Shown piece by piece: positions 1-8,001 of a DNA stretch of 64,000 nucleotides. The DNA lies in NCBI RefSeq assembly GCF_014645735.1, contig NZ_BMMH01000001.1, positions 434,001 to 498,000 on the forward strand, in the 5' to 3' direction. Below the pieces are notes generated by a model. That model made no database searches and was not told the DNA's origin. It saw only the letters and a program-made list of their open reading frames with translations. A program made the position numbers and the translations under genes. The DNA comes from Nocardia jinanensis. GTDB taxonomy: Bacteria; Actinomycetota; Actinomycetes; Mycobacteriales; Mycobacteriaceae. Position 1 is the stretch's first letter; each line of letters starts with the position of its first letter.

Positions 1-9
1 CCTGAATCC

Positions 10-31
10 TTCCCCGCACGGGGGCGGGGAA
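10..31. terminator. GC-rich hairpin at the left edge
   Basis: TTCCCCGC and GCGGGGAA form a perfect 8-bp stem around a 6-nt loop (ACGGGG). It lies upstream of the XRE gene and probably ends a gene outside the window. There is no T tract, which is usual for high-GC actinobacteria. Confidence 0.4.
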
Positions 32-207
32 CCATTTCCTGCTCCGGGATCTCCTATCCCGCATTCGCGGGGGTGTTGCTTGAACCGGCGCAGAGCCGGT
101 CCGATTCGATCATGACCCAACGCCGGCAACGGCAGAAGAGGTCATGCGGGGGACATCTGGATGCCCTCTGCGGTCCACGGAAAGTTTGCTGGTGCAATAC
201 TGGCGAC

Positions 208-1440
208 GTGACTGCTGCTGAAGATCGTCCGCTGTGGGCCATCCGGATGCGCTCGGAACGCGATGCGCGTGGGTGGTCACAGGCGGACGCCGTCCGCGCC
301 CTGCGCGCCAAGTCGTCCCATAATCTCCCGACCGACAGCACGCTCCTACGTAATTGGCGGCGTTGGGAATCGGGCGAATCACGCCCCGACGATTTCTACG
401 CTCCCCTCATCGCGGCCGCCTTCGATTCGGTGGCCGCGGCGTTCTTCCCGAAGGCCCGCCCGAGCCGCGACGACGAATTACTCACCGCCACCGGGATGGA
501 CACGCTCGAATTCATGGGACGCCTACGGATGTCCGATATTTCGACCGCCACGCTGGACGCGGTCCGTATCACCGCGCAGCGCCTCTGCTGCGAGTACGCC
601 TCCTCCGATCCGCGCGAACTCCACCTCGAGGCGTCGGGCTGGCTGCGCCGTATCGCCGCGCTGCTCGACAGCCGGCTCACCCTGGCCCAGCACAAGGAAG
701 TCCTGGAACTGGCGGGCTGGGTCGCGCTGCTGCTGGGCTGCCTCGAATACGATCTCGGCCGGCGCAGCAGCGCCGAGGCCACGCGGCGAGCGGCCAGGTC
801 GCTGGGCCAGGAGGCCGGGCATACCGAGATCATCGGCTGGAGTTCGGAACTGGCGGCCTGGTTCGCACTCACCCAGGGCAATCATCGCGGCGTGATCCAA
901 GCGGCCGAGGCGGTGCCGAGCGAATGCGCGGCCAGCGGGGTAGGGGTACAGCTCGCCGCCCAGCGGGCGAAAGCCTGGGCACGGCTGGGTGATCGCGCGG
1001 CGGTGAACGCGGCGCTGGCCGAGGGTCGCACGCTGCTGAACCGGCTGGGTCATCCCGACGACCTCGAGAACCATTTCGTGGTGGACCCGCAGAAATTCGA
1101 TTTCTACGCCATGGACTGCTGCCGCGTCGTCGGCGACGACAGCCACGCCGAGATGTATGCCCAGGCGGTACTGGCCGATTCGGTGACCCTGGACGGTTCG
1201 GTGCGCAATCCGATGCGGGTCGCCGAAGCCCGGCTGACCCTGGCCGTGGTGGCCGCCCGCGGACGGGATCTGGAGTTGGCGGTCGAGGAGGGGCGGCGCG
1301 CGTTCGAGGCGAAACGGCGATCTCTGCCCTCGCTGCTGTGCATCGGCAGCGAAGTCGCGCACGAACTGGTCGAGAACTTCCCCGGCGACCCACGGACCCG
1401 CGCTTTCCTCGACGAACTCCGGTCGCTGTCGGGCGTCTGA
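208..1440 (+). CDS. XRE-family helix-turn-helix transcriptional regulator
   Basis: A 410-aa predicted cytoplasmic DNA-binding protein. Residues about 10-75 form a helix-turn-helix domain (RGWSQADAVRAL, then RRWESGESRP, the recognition-helix pattern of XRE/Cro repressors). The rest is a long Ala/Leu/Arg-rich helical region resembling the TPR-like C-terminal half of large actinobacterial XRE regulators. I chose the GTG at 208 because the longer frame back to 73 begins in low-complexity non-conserved sequence, and because a -10-like AATACT at 196-201 lies 6 nt upstream, the spacing expected of a leaderless transcript. It stands alone, convergent with the peptidase gene at 1644. Its targets cannot be inferred. 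Confidence 0.8.
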   Translation: MTAAEDRPLWAIRMRSERDARGWSQADAVRALRAKSSHNLPTDSTLLRNWRRWESGESRPDDFYAPLIAAAFDSVAAAFFPKARPSRDDELLTATGMDTLEFMGRLRMSDISTATLDAVRITAQRLCCEYASSDPRELHLEASGWLRRIAALLDSRLTLAQHKEVLELAGWVALLLGCLEYDLGRRSSAEATRRAARSLGQEAGHTEIIGWSSELAAWFALTQGNHRGVIQAAEAVPSECAASGVGVQLAAQRAKAWARLGDRAAVNAALAEGRTLLNRLGHPDDLENHFVVDPQKFDFYAMDCCRVVGDDSHAEMYAQAVLADSVTLDGSVRNPMRVAEARLTLAVVAARGRDLELAVEEGRRAFEAKRRSLPSLLCIGSEVAHELVENFPGDPRTRAFLDELRSLSGV

Positions 1441-1586
1441 TCCCGGGCCCGCCGATGCCGACGGCGGCGCGTGCGCTTCGTTCCCGCACGCGCCGCATCC
1501 GGGGAGCCCCGACCGGGCACCCGAGCGACAGCAGGCGGGGGCCCGGCCCCGGTCCATTCAGCGGTACGCGGAGGACCCGGGGGAGG

Positions 1587-1628
1587 CTCGAAATACCACC
1601 ACTCGCTGCCTTCGTTCCGGTACAGGCC
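1587..1628 (-). pseudogene. 3' remnant of a second M15 D-Ala-D-Ala peptidase
   Basis: The minus strand reads GLYRNEGSEWWYFE, the C-terminal zinc-site signature of M15 (VanY/VanX-type) peptidases, which normally ends EWWHFE. Here the metal-binding His is Tyr. A TAA lies two codons upstream of the motif, so no intact gene can contain it. The nucleotide sequence is visibly similar to the corresponding part of the intact peptidase gene about 115 bp away (1702-1745). I read it as the tail of a decayed paralogue. Confidence 0.5.
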
Positions 1629-1643
1629 CCGTTATCGATTCCG

Positions 1644-2177
1644 TCAGCGGTGCGCGGCGTCGGGCACCCGGGCCGGGCACCCGGTCCCGGGGAGAGTGGC
1701 CAGCTCGAAATGCCACCATTCGTTGTCGAAGGTCCGGCACAGCCCCCAGCGGTTACCGTTGGCCTCCATCCAGGCGGCGCCCTCGCGGGGCGCGATATCG
1801 ACCGCCCGGCCGGTGACGTGCGTGGATTCCTCCGGAGGCAGCACCCAGCGGCGGGTTTCCTCCGGGGTCCCGTAGGTGCGCAACCCGTCCTCCCACATGG
1901 CGCGCTGCTCCTCGGGCGTGCGATAGCCGGAATTGATCGACATCGGTACGCCCTGCGCGTGAGCCTCCTGTTCGGCCATTGTGTACGCGAGGGCCAGCAG
2001 CGGGTCCAGACCCTCGGTCCCCGCCGCCGCGACCTCCGTGAGCGGCGGCACCGGGAACCCGGCAGCGGGCGCGGCGGTGGCGGGCGCGGCGCCCAGCACC
2101 AGTCCGGTGGCCGCGGCCGCCAGGATCGCGGCCGTCACACCGGTAGGGCGGGACAGGGCGCGCGCGGGGTTGATCAT
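1644..2177 (-). CDS. Secreted D-alanyl-D-alanine carboxypeptidase, VanY-like (M15)
   Basis: A 177-aa zinc peptidase predicted to trim D-Ala-D-Ala ends of peptidoglycan stem peptides outside the membrane. The N-terminus has basic residues, a hydrophobic stretch (about 14-30) and an Ala-rich cleavage region, a typical Sec signal peptide. The M15 motifs are complete: SGYR, then STHVTGRAVD (SxHxxGxAxD, zinc His and Asp), then NEWWHFE (catalytic Glu region and third zinc ligand). The ATG at 2177 was chosen because it gives the signal peptide directly; the open frame extends 79 codons further without coding character. The length fits small actinobacterial VanY-like proteins. It is convergent with the XRE gene. 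Confidence 0.85.
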   Translation of the reverse strand: MINPARALSRPTGVTAAILAAAATGLVLGAAPATAAPAAGFPVPPLTEVAAAGTEGLDPLLALAYTMAEQEAHAQGVPMSINSGYRTPEEQRAMWEDGLRTYGTPEETRRWVLPPEESTHVTGRAVDIAPREGAAWMEANGNRWGLCRTFDNEWWHFELATLPGTGCPARVPDAAHR

Positions 2178-2613
2178 GCGGACGATCTTATCGGCGCCCG
2201 GCTGCCCTGCCCGAGGAAGATTGCCCTGAGCTGCACAAACGTGATCCGGAAGCCACGGTCCTGTCACCTGCCGCCCGATCGGATTCCGGAGGCTGCTGGT
2301 CGCAGAGGCGTCGGCGAGGCGGCCGGGCGCTGTGGTCGCCGCCGCGGGCCGGTTCCGGGACCCATGGACGTTTTCGGGACGGGCTCTGGCCACTTCACCG
2401 AGCAGACAGGGCACATCCGTAGGCCGGCCGATCGAACCGGCCCTGGTCAGCGCACCTGCCGGCCTTACCCCTGTGGGCGGGGGTTCTCAGGTTCGAGTTC
2501 GTGCGGCCCCGACTATGCGCACACGCAGTGGCGGCCTCGGCACACCCGAGCCGTGCATCTCGGGGCCGGGACGGGAGCTCGGTGAGCATCACCACCGGAC
2601 GAGTGCTCTCGTA
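2178..2613. other. Gene-free region upstream of the VanY-like gene
   Basis: About 440 bp without a convincing coding frame. Several short open frames cross it but lack ribosome sites and recognisable domains. Near 2505-2531 there is a partial half-copy of the palindrome that follows at 2614-2659 (CCCCGACTATGCGCACACGCAGT). The start of the peptidase gene and its promoter lie at the left edge. Confidence 0.4.
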
Positions 2614-2659
2614 GCCGGATCCGCCCCGACTGTGCATGCACAGTCGGGGCGGATCCGGC
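2614..2659. terminator. 46-bp perfect palindrome, probable terminator of the serine hydrolase gene
   Basis: The 23 nt at 2614-2636 are exactly the reverse complement of 2637-2659, with no unpaired loop base in the DNA. It begins 19 bp beyond the stop codon of the minus-strand hydrolase gene, the expected place for an intrinsic terminator. A cruciform or regulatory role cannot be excluded. Confidence 0.6.
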
Positions 2660-2678
2660 GAGGGCGTGAGAACTCCCG

Positions 2679-3959
2679 TCAGCCGAGGCAGGATCGAACT
2701 GCCTCGGCCAGGCTAGACGCCCGCGGGTCGTCGGGCCGGAAGTCCCAGAGGTTGGTGACGTAGCCGAAGCCGACCCCGGAATCGGGGTCTGCGAAGCCGA
2801 TCGATCCGCCCGAGCCCGGATGGCCGAACGACCCCGGCCCGAGCATCGGCAGTGGCGGGCAGGCCCGCCAGAACCCGAGCGACATGTAGAAGGAGCGGTC
2901 GGCCGGGATGTCCAGCGCCGGCGGCAGCCCGTGCATCCGGGTCTTGTCGGTCTGGACAGCTGTCGCGCGTTCCAGTGTGGGCGGATCGAGCAGCCGCACG
3001 CCGTCGACATCGCTGACCGTGGCGGCGTACATCCGGGCCAGTGATCGCGCGTCGGCGACCATGTTCGCGGCCGGGAACTCTGCCGCGCGCCAGGCACGCG
3101 TGGTGTAGTACGCGGTCGCGGGGTCGGCCATGTTGTCCAACGCACCGCCGAGCGACCCGGCGCGCATCGCGACCGAATCCGGACCCCAGCCGGCGTTCAT
3201 CCATGCGGTAACCGTGTCCGCGTCCAGCCCGGTGCTCTTGATCATTCCGGCGGTCAGCTCCGCCACGCTGAACGGAGCGGCGTAGTCGATCCGGGCCAAT
3301 CGGCCCTCGTGTTCTTCGGGCAAACCGATCCAGGCGCTCAGTCCGAGCGGGGCGGCCACCTCGTCGGCGAAGAACGTGCCGAGTGATTTGCCGGAGATCC
3401 GGCCCACGACCTCCCCGACCAGAAACCCGTACGTGACACCGTGGTAGACGTGCTCGGTGCCCGGCTCCCACAGCGGCGGCTGCGCCTCGAGTGCGCGGAT
3501 GACCGGGTCCCAGGCACACGCCTGCTCGAAGGTCAGCGGGCCGTCGACGACCGGTAGACCGGCCTGGTGGGAAAGCAACCAGCGCACCGGGATCCGGTCC
3601 TTACCGCTCGCACCGAACTCCGGCCAGTACTCGGCCACCGGGGCGTCCAGATTCAATTCACCGCGCTGTGCCAGCATATGGGCACAGATCGCGGTAGCGC
3701 CCTTCGTCGAGGAGGCGACCCGGACGACGGTGTCGTGGCCCCATGGGCGGTTCGCCTCGCGACCGGCGGGGCCGTCCACCTCGCGACCTGCGATACCGTC
3801 CCACAGGTCGACGACACGATGACCGTCCACGTAGACGCAGCACGCCGCGCCTGATTCGCCGGGATCCTCGAAGTTCGCGCGGAACGCGTCGGCGACCTTC
3901 CCCCAGCCTTCCTCGACAAAGGGGCCCTGCCTCGATGTTTCGTTCGGCGTGCCTACCAT
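2679..3959 (-). CDS. Serine hydrolase of the beta-lactamase / class VIII esterase family
   Basis: A 426-aa predicted serine esterase or carboxypeptidase-like enzyme. The nucleophile motif SxxK is present as SSTK (about residues 83-86), followed by a YHGVTYG segment where the catalytic Tyr of this fold sits, and LLSHQAGLP, typical of EstB/penicillin-binding-protein-like esterases. No signal peptide or membrane segment is seen, so it is probably cytoplasmic. I chose the ATG at 3959 because AAAGGATC precedes it by a normal spacing; the frame runs open another 29 codons. It stands just downstream of the exporter operon, on the same strand but with a gap of about 100 bp, so co-transcription is uncertain. 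The substrate is unknown. Confidence 0.85.
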   Translation of the reverse strand: MVGTPNETSRQGPFVEEGWGKVADAFRANFEDPGESGAACCVYVDGHRVVDLWDGIAGREVDGPAGREANRPWGHDTVVRVASSTKGATAICAHMLAQRGELNLDAPVAEYWPEFGASGKDRIPVRWLLSHQAGLPVVDGPLTFEQACAWDPVIRALEAQPPLWEPGTEHVYHGVTYGFLVGEVVGRISGKSLGTFFADEVAAPLGLSAWIGLPEEHEGRLARIDYAAPFSVAELTAGMIKSTGLDADTVTAWMNAGWGPDSVAMRAGSLGGALDNMADPATAYYTTRAWRAAEFPAANMVADARSLARMYAATVSDVDGVRLLDPPTLERATAVQTDKTRMHGLPPALDIPADRSFYMSLGFWRACPPLPMLGPGSFGHPGSGGSIGFADPDSGVGFGYVTNLWDFRPDDPRASSLAEAVRSCLG

Positions 3960-4066
3960 TGCTGTGATCCTTTTCTGAATATTCGAGTTTTCTCGGTGGC
4001 CCGTCAGCCGGCCACACCAGGCTTTCGAGGTCGACCTATCGCCCATCCGGGCCGGTCACAGTGCTG

Positions 4067-4831
4067 TCAGGAGATCTTGCGCCGGTAAGTGTTCATGGCG
4101 AAGAGGTAGGCGACGACGAGGATGCCGACGCACCAGGCAAGGGCGATCCAGATATCGGTGCCGACCGGCTGTTGGGTGAACAGGTGGCGAATGGCGTTGA
4201 TGATCGAGGTCACCGGCTGGTTCTCGGCGAAGGCTCGAAGCGGGCCGGGCATGGTGTCGGTCGGTACGAACGCCGAGCTGATGAACGGCAGGAAGACCAG
4301 CGGGTAGGAGAACGCGCTCGCGCCGTCCGGGGTCTTCGCGGAGAGACCGGGGATGACCGCGATCCAGGTGAGCGCGAGGGTGAACAGGATCAGGATGCCG
4401 GCGACCGCGAGCCAGGCCAATATTCCGGCCCCTGATCGGAAGCCCATGAGCAGGGCGACGAGCACGACGACCACGAGCGAGATCAGGTTGGCGACCAGTG
4501 AGGTCAGTACGTGTGCCCACAGCACCGACGACCGTGCGATCGGCATGGATTGGAACCGCTCGAAGATACCGCTCTTCATATCGAGGAAAAGCCGGAACGC
4601 GGTGTAGGAGATCCCCGAAGCGACCGTGATCAGCAGGATTCCGGGCAGCAGATATTGCACGTACGAATCCGACCCCGAATTGATCGCGCCGCCGAAGACA
4701 TAGACGAACAGCAGCATGAACGCGATCGGCATGATCGTGGTCGTGATGATGGTGTCCACACTGCGCGTGATGTGGCGCAGGGATCGTCCCAGCAGCAGGG
4801 TGGTGTCGGCGAAGAAATGTGTGGTCATCAT
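4067..4831 (-). CDS. ABC-2 type exporter permease, DrrB-like
   Basis: A 254-aa integral membrane protein with about six hydrophobic segments and the ABC-2 pattern of daunorubicin-resistance DrrB: a cytoplasmic N-terminus (about 25 residues), a first helix rich in Ile/Met/Leu, and the central stretch FLDMKSGIFERFQSMPIARS typical of this family. It would form the transmembrane pore paired with the ATPase encoded 6 bp upstream. The substrate is probably a hydrophobic drug or lipid, but nothing in the sequence fixes it. It is the last gene of the padR-DUF1048-ATPase-permease operon. Confidence 0.88.
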   Translation of the reverse strand: MMTTHFFADTTLLLGRSLRHITRSVDTIITTTIMPIAFMLLFVYVFGGAINSGSDSYVQYLLPGILLITVASGISYTAFRLFLDMKSGIFERFQSMPIARSSVLWAHVLTSLVANLISLVVVVLVALLMGFRSGAGILAWLAVAGILILFTLALTWIAVIPGLSAKTPDGASAFSYPLVFLPFISSAFVPTDTMPGPLRAFAENQPVTSIINAIRHLFTQQPVGTDIWIALAWCVGILVVAYLFAMNTYRRKIS

Positions 4832-4837
4832 TGTTCC

Positions 4838-5647
4838 TTACTTCGTCCGTACCGCGCTGCGGTCATTGCCGGGGGCACTGTCTTCGTCTTCGTCTCCGAC
4901 GAGGGCGAAGAAGACGTCTTCGAGGCTCGGCTGCTTCTCGACGTATTCGACCTTTGCGGGCGGGAGGAGTTTTTTGAGCTCGGCGAGGGTGCCGTTGACG
5001 ATGATGCGGCCTTTGTGCAGGATCGCGATCCGGTCGGCGAGTTGTTCGGCCTCGTCCAGATATTGAGTGGTGAGCAGCACCGTGGTGCCGTGTTCGGCGA
5101 GTTCCTTGACCGCCTGCCACACCTCGATGCGCGCTTGGGGGTCGAGCCCGGTGGTGGGCTCGTCGAGGAAGATGACCGGCGGGTTGCCGATAAGGCTCAT
5201 GGCGATGTCGAGGCGGCGGCGCATACCACCGGAGTACGTGGACACCTTCCGCGTAGCCGCGTCGGTCAGCGAGAAGCGCTCGAGCAGGTCCTCGGCGATC
5301 GTGTCCGCGTTCTTCAGGTGCCGCAGCTTGGCGATCAGCACGAGATTCTCCCGGCCGCTGAGGATTTCGTCGACGGCGGCGAACTGACCGGTGAGGCTGA
5401 TGGATTCGCGTACGTTGCCCGGTTGGTCGGCGACGTCGAAGCCGTTGACTCCGGCTGTTCCCGCGTCGGCTTTGAGCAGTGTGGACAGGATCCGCACAAT
5501 GGTGGTCTTGCCGGCCCCGTTCGAGCCGAGCAGAGCGAAAATGCTGCCCCGCTCGACCTCGAAGTCCACCCCGCGCAACACCTCCAGCTTGTTGTAGGAC
5601 TTCTCCAGACCCTGCACACGGATCGCCGGAGTTTGCTGTGTCGTCAT
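4838..5647 (-). CDS. ABC exporter ATP-binding protein, DrrA-like
   Basis: A 269-aa ATPase. The Walker A motif is GSNGAGKTT, the signature is YSGGMRRRLDIA (the Gly-Gly-Met-Arg form usual for DrrA proteins), Walker B is VIFLDEPTTGLDP, and there is a D-loop and switch His region (LLTTQYLDEAEQLAD). The C-terminal tail, rich in Glu/Asp, matches the regulatory extension of DrrA-type ATPases. It pairs with the permease encoded 6 bp downstream. A drug-efflux role is inferred from family and from the PadR regulator in the same operon. Confidence 0.92.
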   Translation of the reverse strand: MTTQQTPAIRVQGLEKSYNKLEVLRGVDFEVERGSIFALLGSNGAGKTTIVRILSTLLKADAGTAGVNGFDVADQPGNVRESISLTGQFAAVDEILSGRENLVLIAKLRHLKNADTIAEDLLERFSLTDAATRKVSTYSGGMRRRLDIAMSLIGNPPVIFLDEPTTGLDPQARIEVWQAVKELAEHGTTVLLTTQYLDEAEQLADRIAILHKGRIIVNGTLAELKKLLPPAKVEYVEKQPSLEDVFFALVGDEDEDSAPGNDRSAVRTK

Positions 5648-5656
5648 CGAATGGTC

Positions 5657-6016
5657 CTACTTTCCTTCTCCGGCGGCGCGCTCGATGGCGCTGTTCAGCC
5701 GTGCCCGCTCCCGGTTGAGCCAGGACTCCTCTTGGTAGTTCCGCGCGAACGTTTCGATGAACTCCACGGGGTCATCTCCGACGACCTCGCGGATCGGGAC
5801 GTCATCGGCCGCACTCTGCTCGAACAGATCAGCGAGGTCGTCGAACATCGCAACGCCACCACCTCCCGCTCCGCCGTACATCAGGTACCGCTCGAAAGCC
5901 TCGACCGCGGTGCGATAACTCGGGGGAAGCTGCTTGGCCCGCGCCTTGTATTGCCGCCACCGCTTCTTGTCGCCGAGATCGCCGATCACCTTCGAGGTGA
6001 GATCCGAGATGTCCAT
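5657..6016 (-). CDS. DUF1048 family protein
   Basis: A 119-aa acidic, helical cytoplasmic protein beginning MDISDLTSKVIGDLGDKKRW, a typical start of the DUF1048 family, which is often found between a PadR regulator and an ABC exporter. Its function is unknown. The start at 6016 is 2 bp from the padR stop and 9 bp separate its stop from the ATPase gene, so the four genes form one operon. The longer open frame to 6367 overlaps padR in another frame and is a shadow. Confidence 0.8.
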   Translation of the reverse strand: MDISDLTSKVIGDLGDKKRWRQYKARAKQLPPSYRTAVEAFERYLMYGGAGGGGVAMFDDLADLFEQSAADDVPIREVVGDDPVEFIETFARNYQEESWLNRERARLNSAIERAAGEGK

Positions 6017-6018
6017 AA

Positions 6019-6357
6019 CTATTTGCCTCCCTTGACACGGAGCTGTTCGATACGTTCGGCGAGGAAGCTCCAGGTCCTCCAGAACTCGTCGAGATATTGC
6101 TGTCCCGCGGCGTTGAGCGAATACACCTTGCGAGGCGGGCCCTTCTCCGAAGGAACCCTCTCCACATCGACGAGGCCGCGCTTCTCGATCCTGACCAGCA
6201 GGGCATAGATAGTGCCCTCGGCGATATCGGAGAAGCCCTGCTCCCGCAGCCATGCGGTGATCTCGTATCCGTACGCGGGGCGGCCGAGAAGGATCGCCAG
6301 CACGATGCCCTCCAGCGTTCCCTTGAGCATCTCCGTCTCCTGCTTGCCCACGAACAC
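6019..6357 (-). CDS. PadR-family transcriptional repressor
   Basis: A 112-aa small PadR regulator. The N-terminal winged helix is clear: a conserved LKGTLEGIVLAIL start, GYEI, then EGTIYALLVRIEKRGLV (recognition helix) and a wing with GPPRKVYSL. The C-terminal helix (about 80-108) would mediate dimerisation, as in subfamily-2 PadR proteins. It is the first gene of the exporter operon and is expected to repress it until a ligand of the pump binds. An operator-like inverted repeat and promoter lie directly upstream. Confidence 0.92.
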   Translation of the reverse strand: MFVGKQETEMLKGTLEGIVLAILLGRPAYGYEITAWLREQGFSDIAEGTIYALLVRIEKRGLVDVERVPSEKGPPRKVYSLNAAGQQYLDEFWRTWSFLAERIEQLRVKGGK

Positions 6358-6383
6358 TCCCTTCCACTACTAAGCATCACTGA

Positions 6384-6421
6384 CTACTGGTAGATAGTAT
6401 CACTGAATAGTGGGGCCGCAA
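6384..6421 (-). promoter_or_regulatory. Promoter and operator of the padR-exporter operon
   Basis: On the minus strand TTGCGG (6416-6421) and TACTAT (6394-6399) are 16 bp apart, a plausible sigma-70-type pair. Just downstream, the inverted repeat CTAC-TG-GTAG (6384-6393) overlaps the expected start of transcription, suiting autorepression by PadR. The site is inferred; the AT content is clearly higher than in the flanks. Confidence 0.45.
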
Positions 6422-6539
6422 GCCCCACCGCCAGGCCGGCATCACGCAGATCCAGGTCGAGTCGTTCGAAACGGGGACGGCCCCGGGTTGAGCGCACATG
6501 ACGGAAGGCCCTCCCGATCCCGAATCGACAGCGACGTAG

Positions 6540-6601
6540 CTATAAGTAGATGTATACGTACATGCCGTGGCCTAACTATAAGTAGACATATACGTACATG
6601 C
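6540..6601. repeat. Twin 26-bp direct repeats, AT-rich
   Basis: Two copies at 6540-6565 and 6576-6601 match at 24 of 26 positions and start 36 bp apart. Each contains TATACGTACATG with the self-complementary cores TACGTA and GTAC. The composition is far more AT-rich than its surroundings. Possible roles are paired binding sites or a promoter; no gene clearly depends on them. Confidence 0.55.
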
Positions 6602-6671
6602 AAGCCCGGTGCCGCGAGTACACCGACGAGGGCAGGCGACCTGAATATGTCAGTGGGGTGACCTGGGAAAA

Positions 6672-7163
6672 TGACATCAGGCGTCAGCACGGACCGGATC
6701 GGCAGTATCCGATGATGGCGCAGCGGTCCTACAGCGCGACGAACATCAAGGTGAGATCGACGCTTCCGTGCGCGAGCGGATGGGCATGTACTTCAGAGTC
6801 GGGCCGGGCGACCCGAGACTGCCGGCGTGTGTGATGTCGGCTGTGGCCGGACACGCGCTCCATCCAGCGGCAGGTGTTGCCGAGGCGCACTCACTGCGCA
6901 CTGTCATCGAGATCAACAATGATTTCGGCTTCACGATAACCATGGATCAACAGCGTGCGTGGGGTTCTTCAGGTTGTCCCGCTGCGGGCTACTTCGATTC
7001 CCTACTCGACCCCGAGTGGCTATGGCTGGCGGCTGCGGCGGCCCTTCCGAGCATGTGGAAGTCGAGAGGTGGTCCGCAGGGCGTGGGTTCCGTCAGCGGC
7101 TCGCCGAAATTCGACTGGGTACTCACACCAGGCCTCGGATGTCAGGTGATCGTTCTGCGGTAG
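6672..7163 (+). pseudogene. Possible decayed gene or small hypothetical protein
   Basis: One frame is open from about 6673 and from the ATG at 6768 to 7163 (131 codons). It includes a protein-like stretch (about residues 10-60, with EAHSLRTVIEINNDFGF) followed by low-quality sequence rich in Gly, Trp and Ser. There is no ribosome site before 6768, and an ATG at 6673 leads only to a 14-codon frame that ends in TGA. I do not recognise a family. The remainder of 6422-7200 holds only the twin repeats. Confidence 0.25.
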
Positions 7164-7214
7164 ACCTGCCGGGAACCACTTTCCGGGCCGGGCGCGGCTC
7201 CCAGCTGCGGAAAG

Positions 7215-7246
7215 CACGAAACCCGCGCCGTGGCGCGGGTTTCGTG
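7215..7246 (-). terminator. Intrinsic terminator of the cold-shock gene
   Basis: A perfect 15-bp stem, CACGAAACCCGCGCC paired with its complement around a 2-nt loop, lies 13 bp after the stop codon of the cold-shock gene on the minus strand. Confidence 0.75.
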
Positions 7247-7258
7247 GCTACCGGGCTT

Positions 7259-7462
7259 CTAGATGGCTCGGACGCTCTGGGCCTGAGGGCCCTTCTGGCC
7301 CTGGCCGATCTCGAACTCGACCCGCTGCCCCTCGTCCAGGGACTTGAAGCCGGAGCCGGAAATCTCGGAGTAGTGGACGAAAACGTCAGGACCGCCACCG
7401 TCTTGCGCGATGAACCCGAAGCCCTTTTCGCCGTTGAACCACTTCACACTGCCTTGCGACAT
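7259..7462 (-). CDS. Cold-shock protein of the CspA family
   Basis: A 67-aa single OB-fold protein binding single-stranded RNA and DNA, acting as an RNA chaperone. Both nucleic-acid motifs are present: RNP1 as KGFGFI (about residues 14-19) and RNP2 as VFVHY (about 27-31). The length is exactly that of the family. The gene is monocistronic, with an AGGAAG ribosome site 11 nt before the ATG and a strong terminator after it. Whether it responds to cold cannot be told; several Csp paralogues are usual in actinobacteria and some are constitutive. Confidence 0.95.
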   Translation of the reverse strand: MSQGSVKWFNGEKGFGFIAQDGGGPDVFVHYSEISGSGFKSLDEGQRVEFEIGQGQKGPQAQSVRAI

Positions 7463-7852
7463 ACTTTTGATTTACTTCCTGTTGCGAGCCGGGCGATCAC
7501 TTCAACAACCCGTACTCACCACCCAGCATGCCACACCCGCGCACCGCGAACCCGAGACGGATGTCATACCGCCGCCTCGGCAAGGCCGTTCACCTGGTCT
7601 GTGTCGTGCCGGTACGCCCGGGGTGGCCGGCCCTTCGCGGTCCGCTCGGGAACGTATCCGCACAGGGTCCTACGAGAAATCCCAGAAGTCGCGCATCGGC
7701 CGAATACGCCTCTGAACAGCTATGACGCCAGCTTCGTGTCTGCACAAAGGCATCGATCGACGGACAGCCTGCCCGCCGTAGTATTCGGTCGCCTGCGGGC
7801 TCCGCGATGCTGACGGTCCATGAGCACGGGAGCCTTCTGACGATCTGGTCAC

Positions 7853-7935
7853 CCCGATCCGCTCGCCTTCGGACAAGGCGTGGAGCCGGTGGTTCTGTAC
7901 CGCGCTCGCCAGGTCCGTGCTCACTCCGCCTGCCG
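7853..7935 (-). pseudogene. C-terminal fragment of an imine-reductase-like gene
   Basis: The minus strand encodes LASAVQNHRLHALSEGER, which matches LARAVQDHWLHALSESER near the C-terminus of the oxidoreductase encoded at 15352-16236. The DNA at 7857-7935 and 15401-15478 is also visibly similar along about 78 bp. No other part of the gene is present, and the SnoaL-like gene occupies the position of the missing 5' part. I read it as a remnant of a lost paralogue. The rest of 7463-8001 shows no gene, only the leader of the cold-shock gene. Confidence 0.55.
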
Positions 7936-8001
7936 TTCGGCCGTGCGGGGACTGCACACCGGAGGCTGTGCTCGCGCTGCGCTCCGGCGCATCGTCAACG
8001 G

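Noticed and set aside
2488..2500. GGTTCGAG resembling a tRNA T-loop
   Set aside because: No acceptor stem, anticodon arm or D-arm can be built around it. No tRNA was recognised anywhere in the window.
4511..6208. A 565-codon plus-strand frame across the DrrA-DrrB-DUF1048 genes
   Set aside because: It is antisense to three well-supported genes and has no domain.
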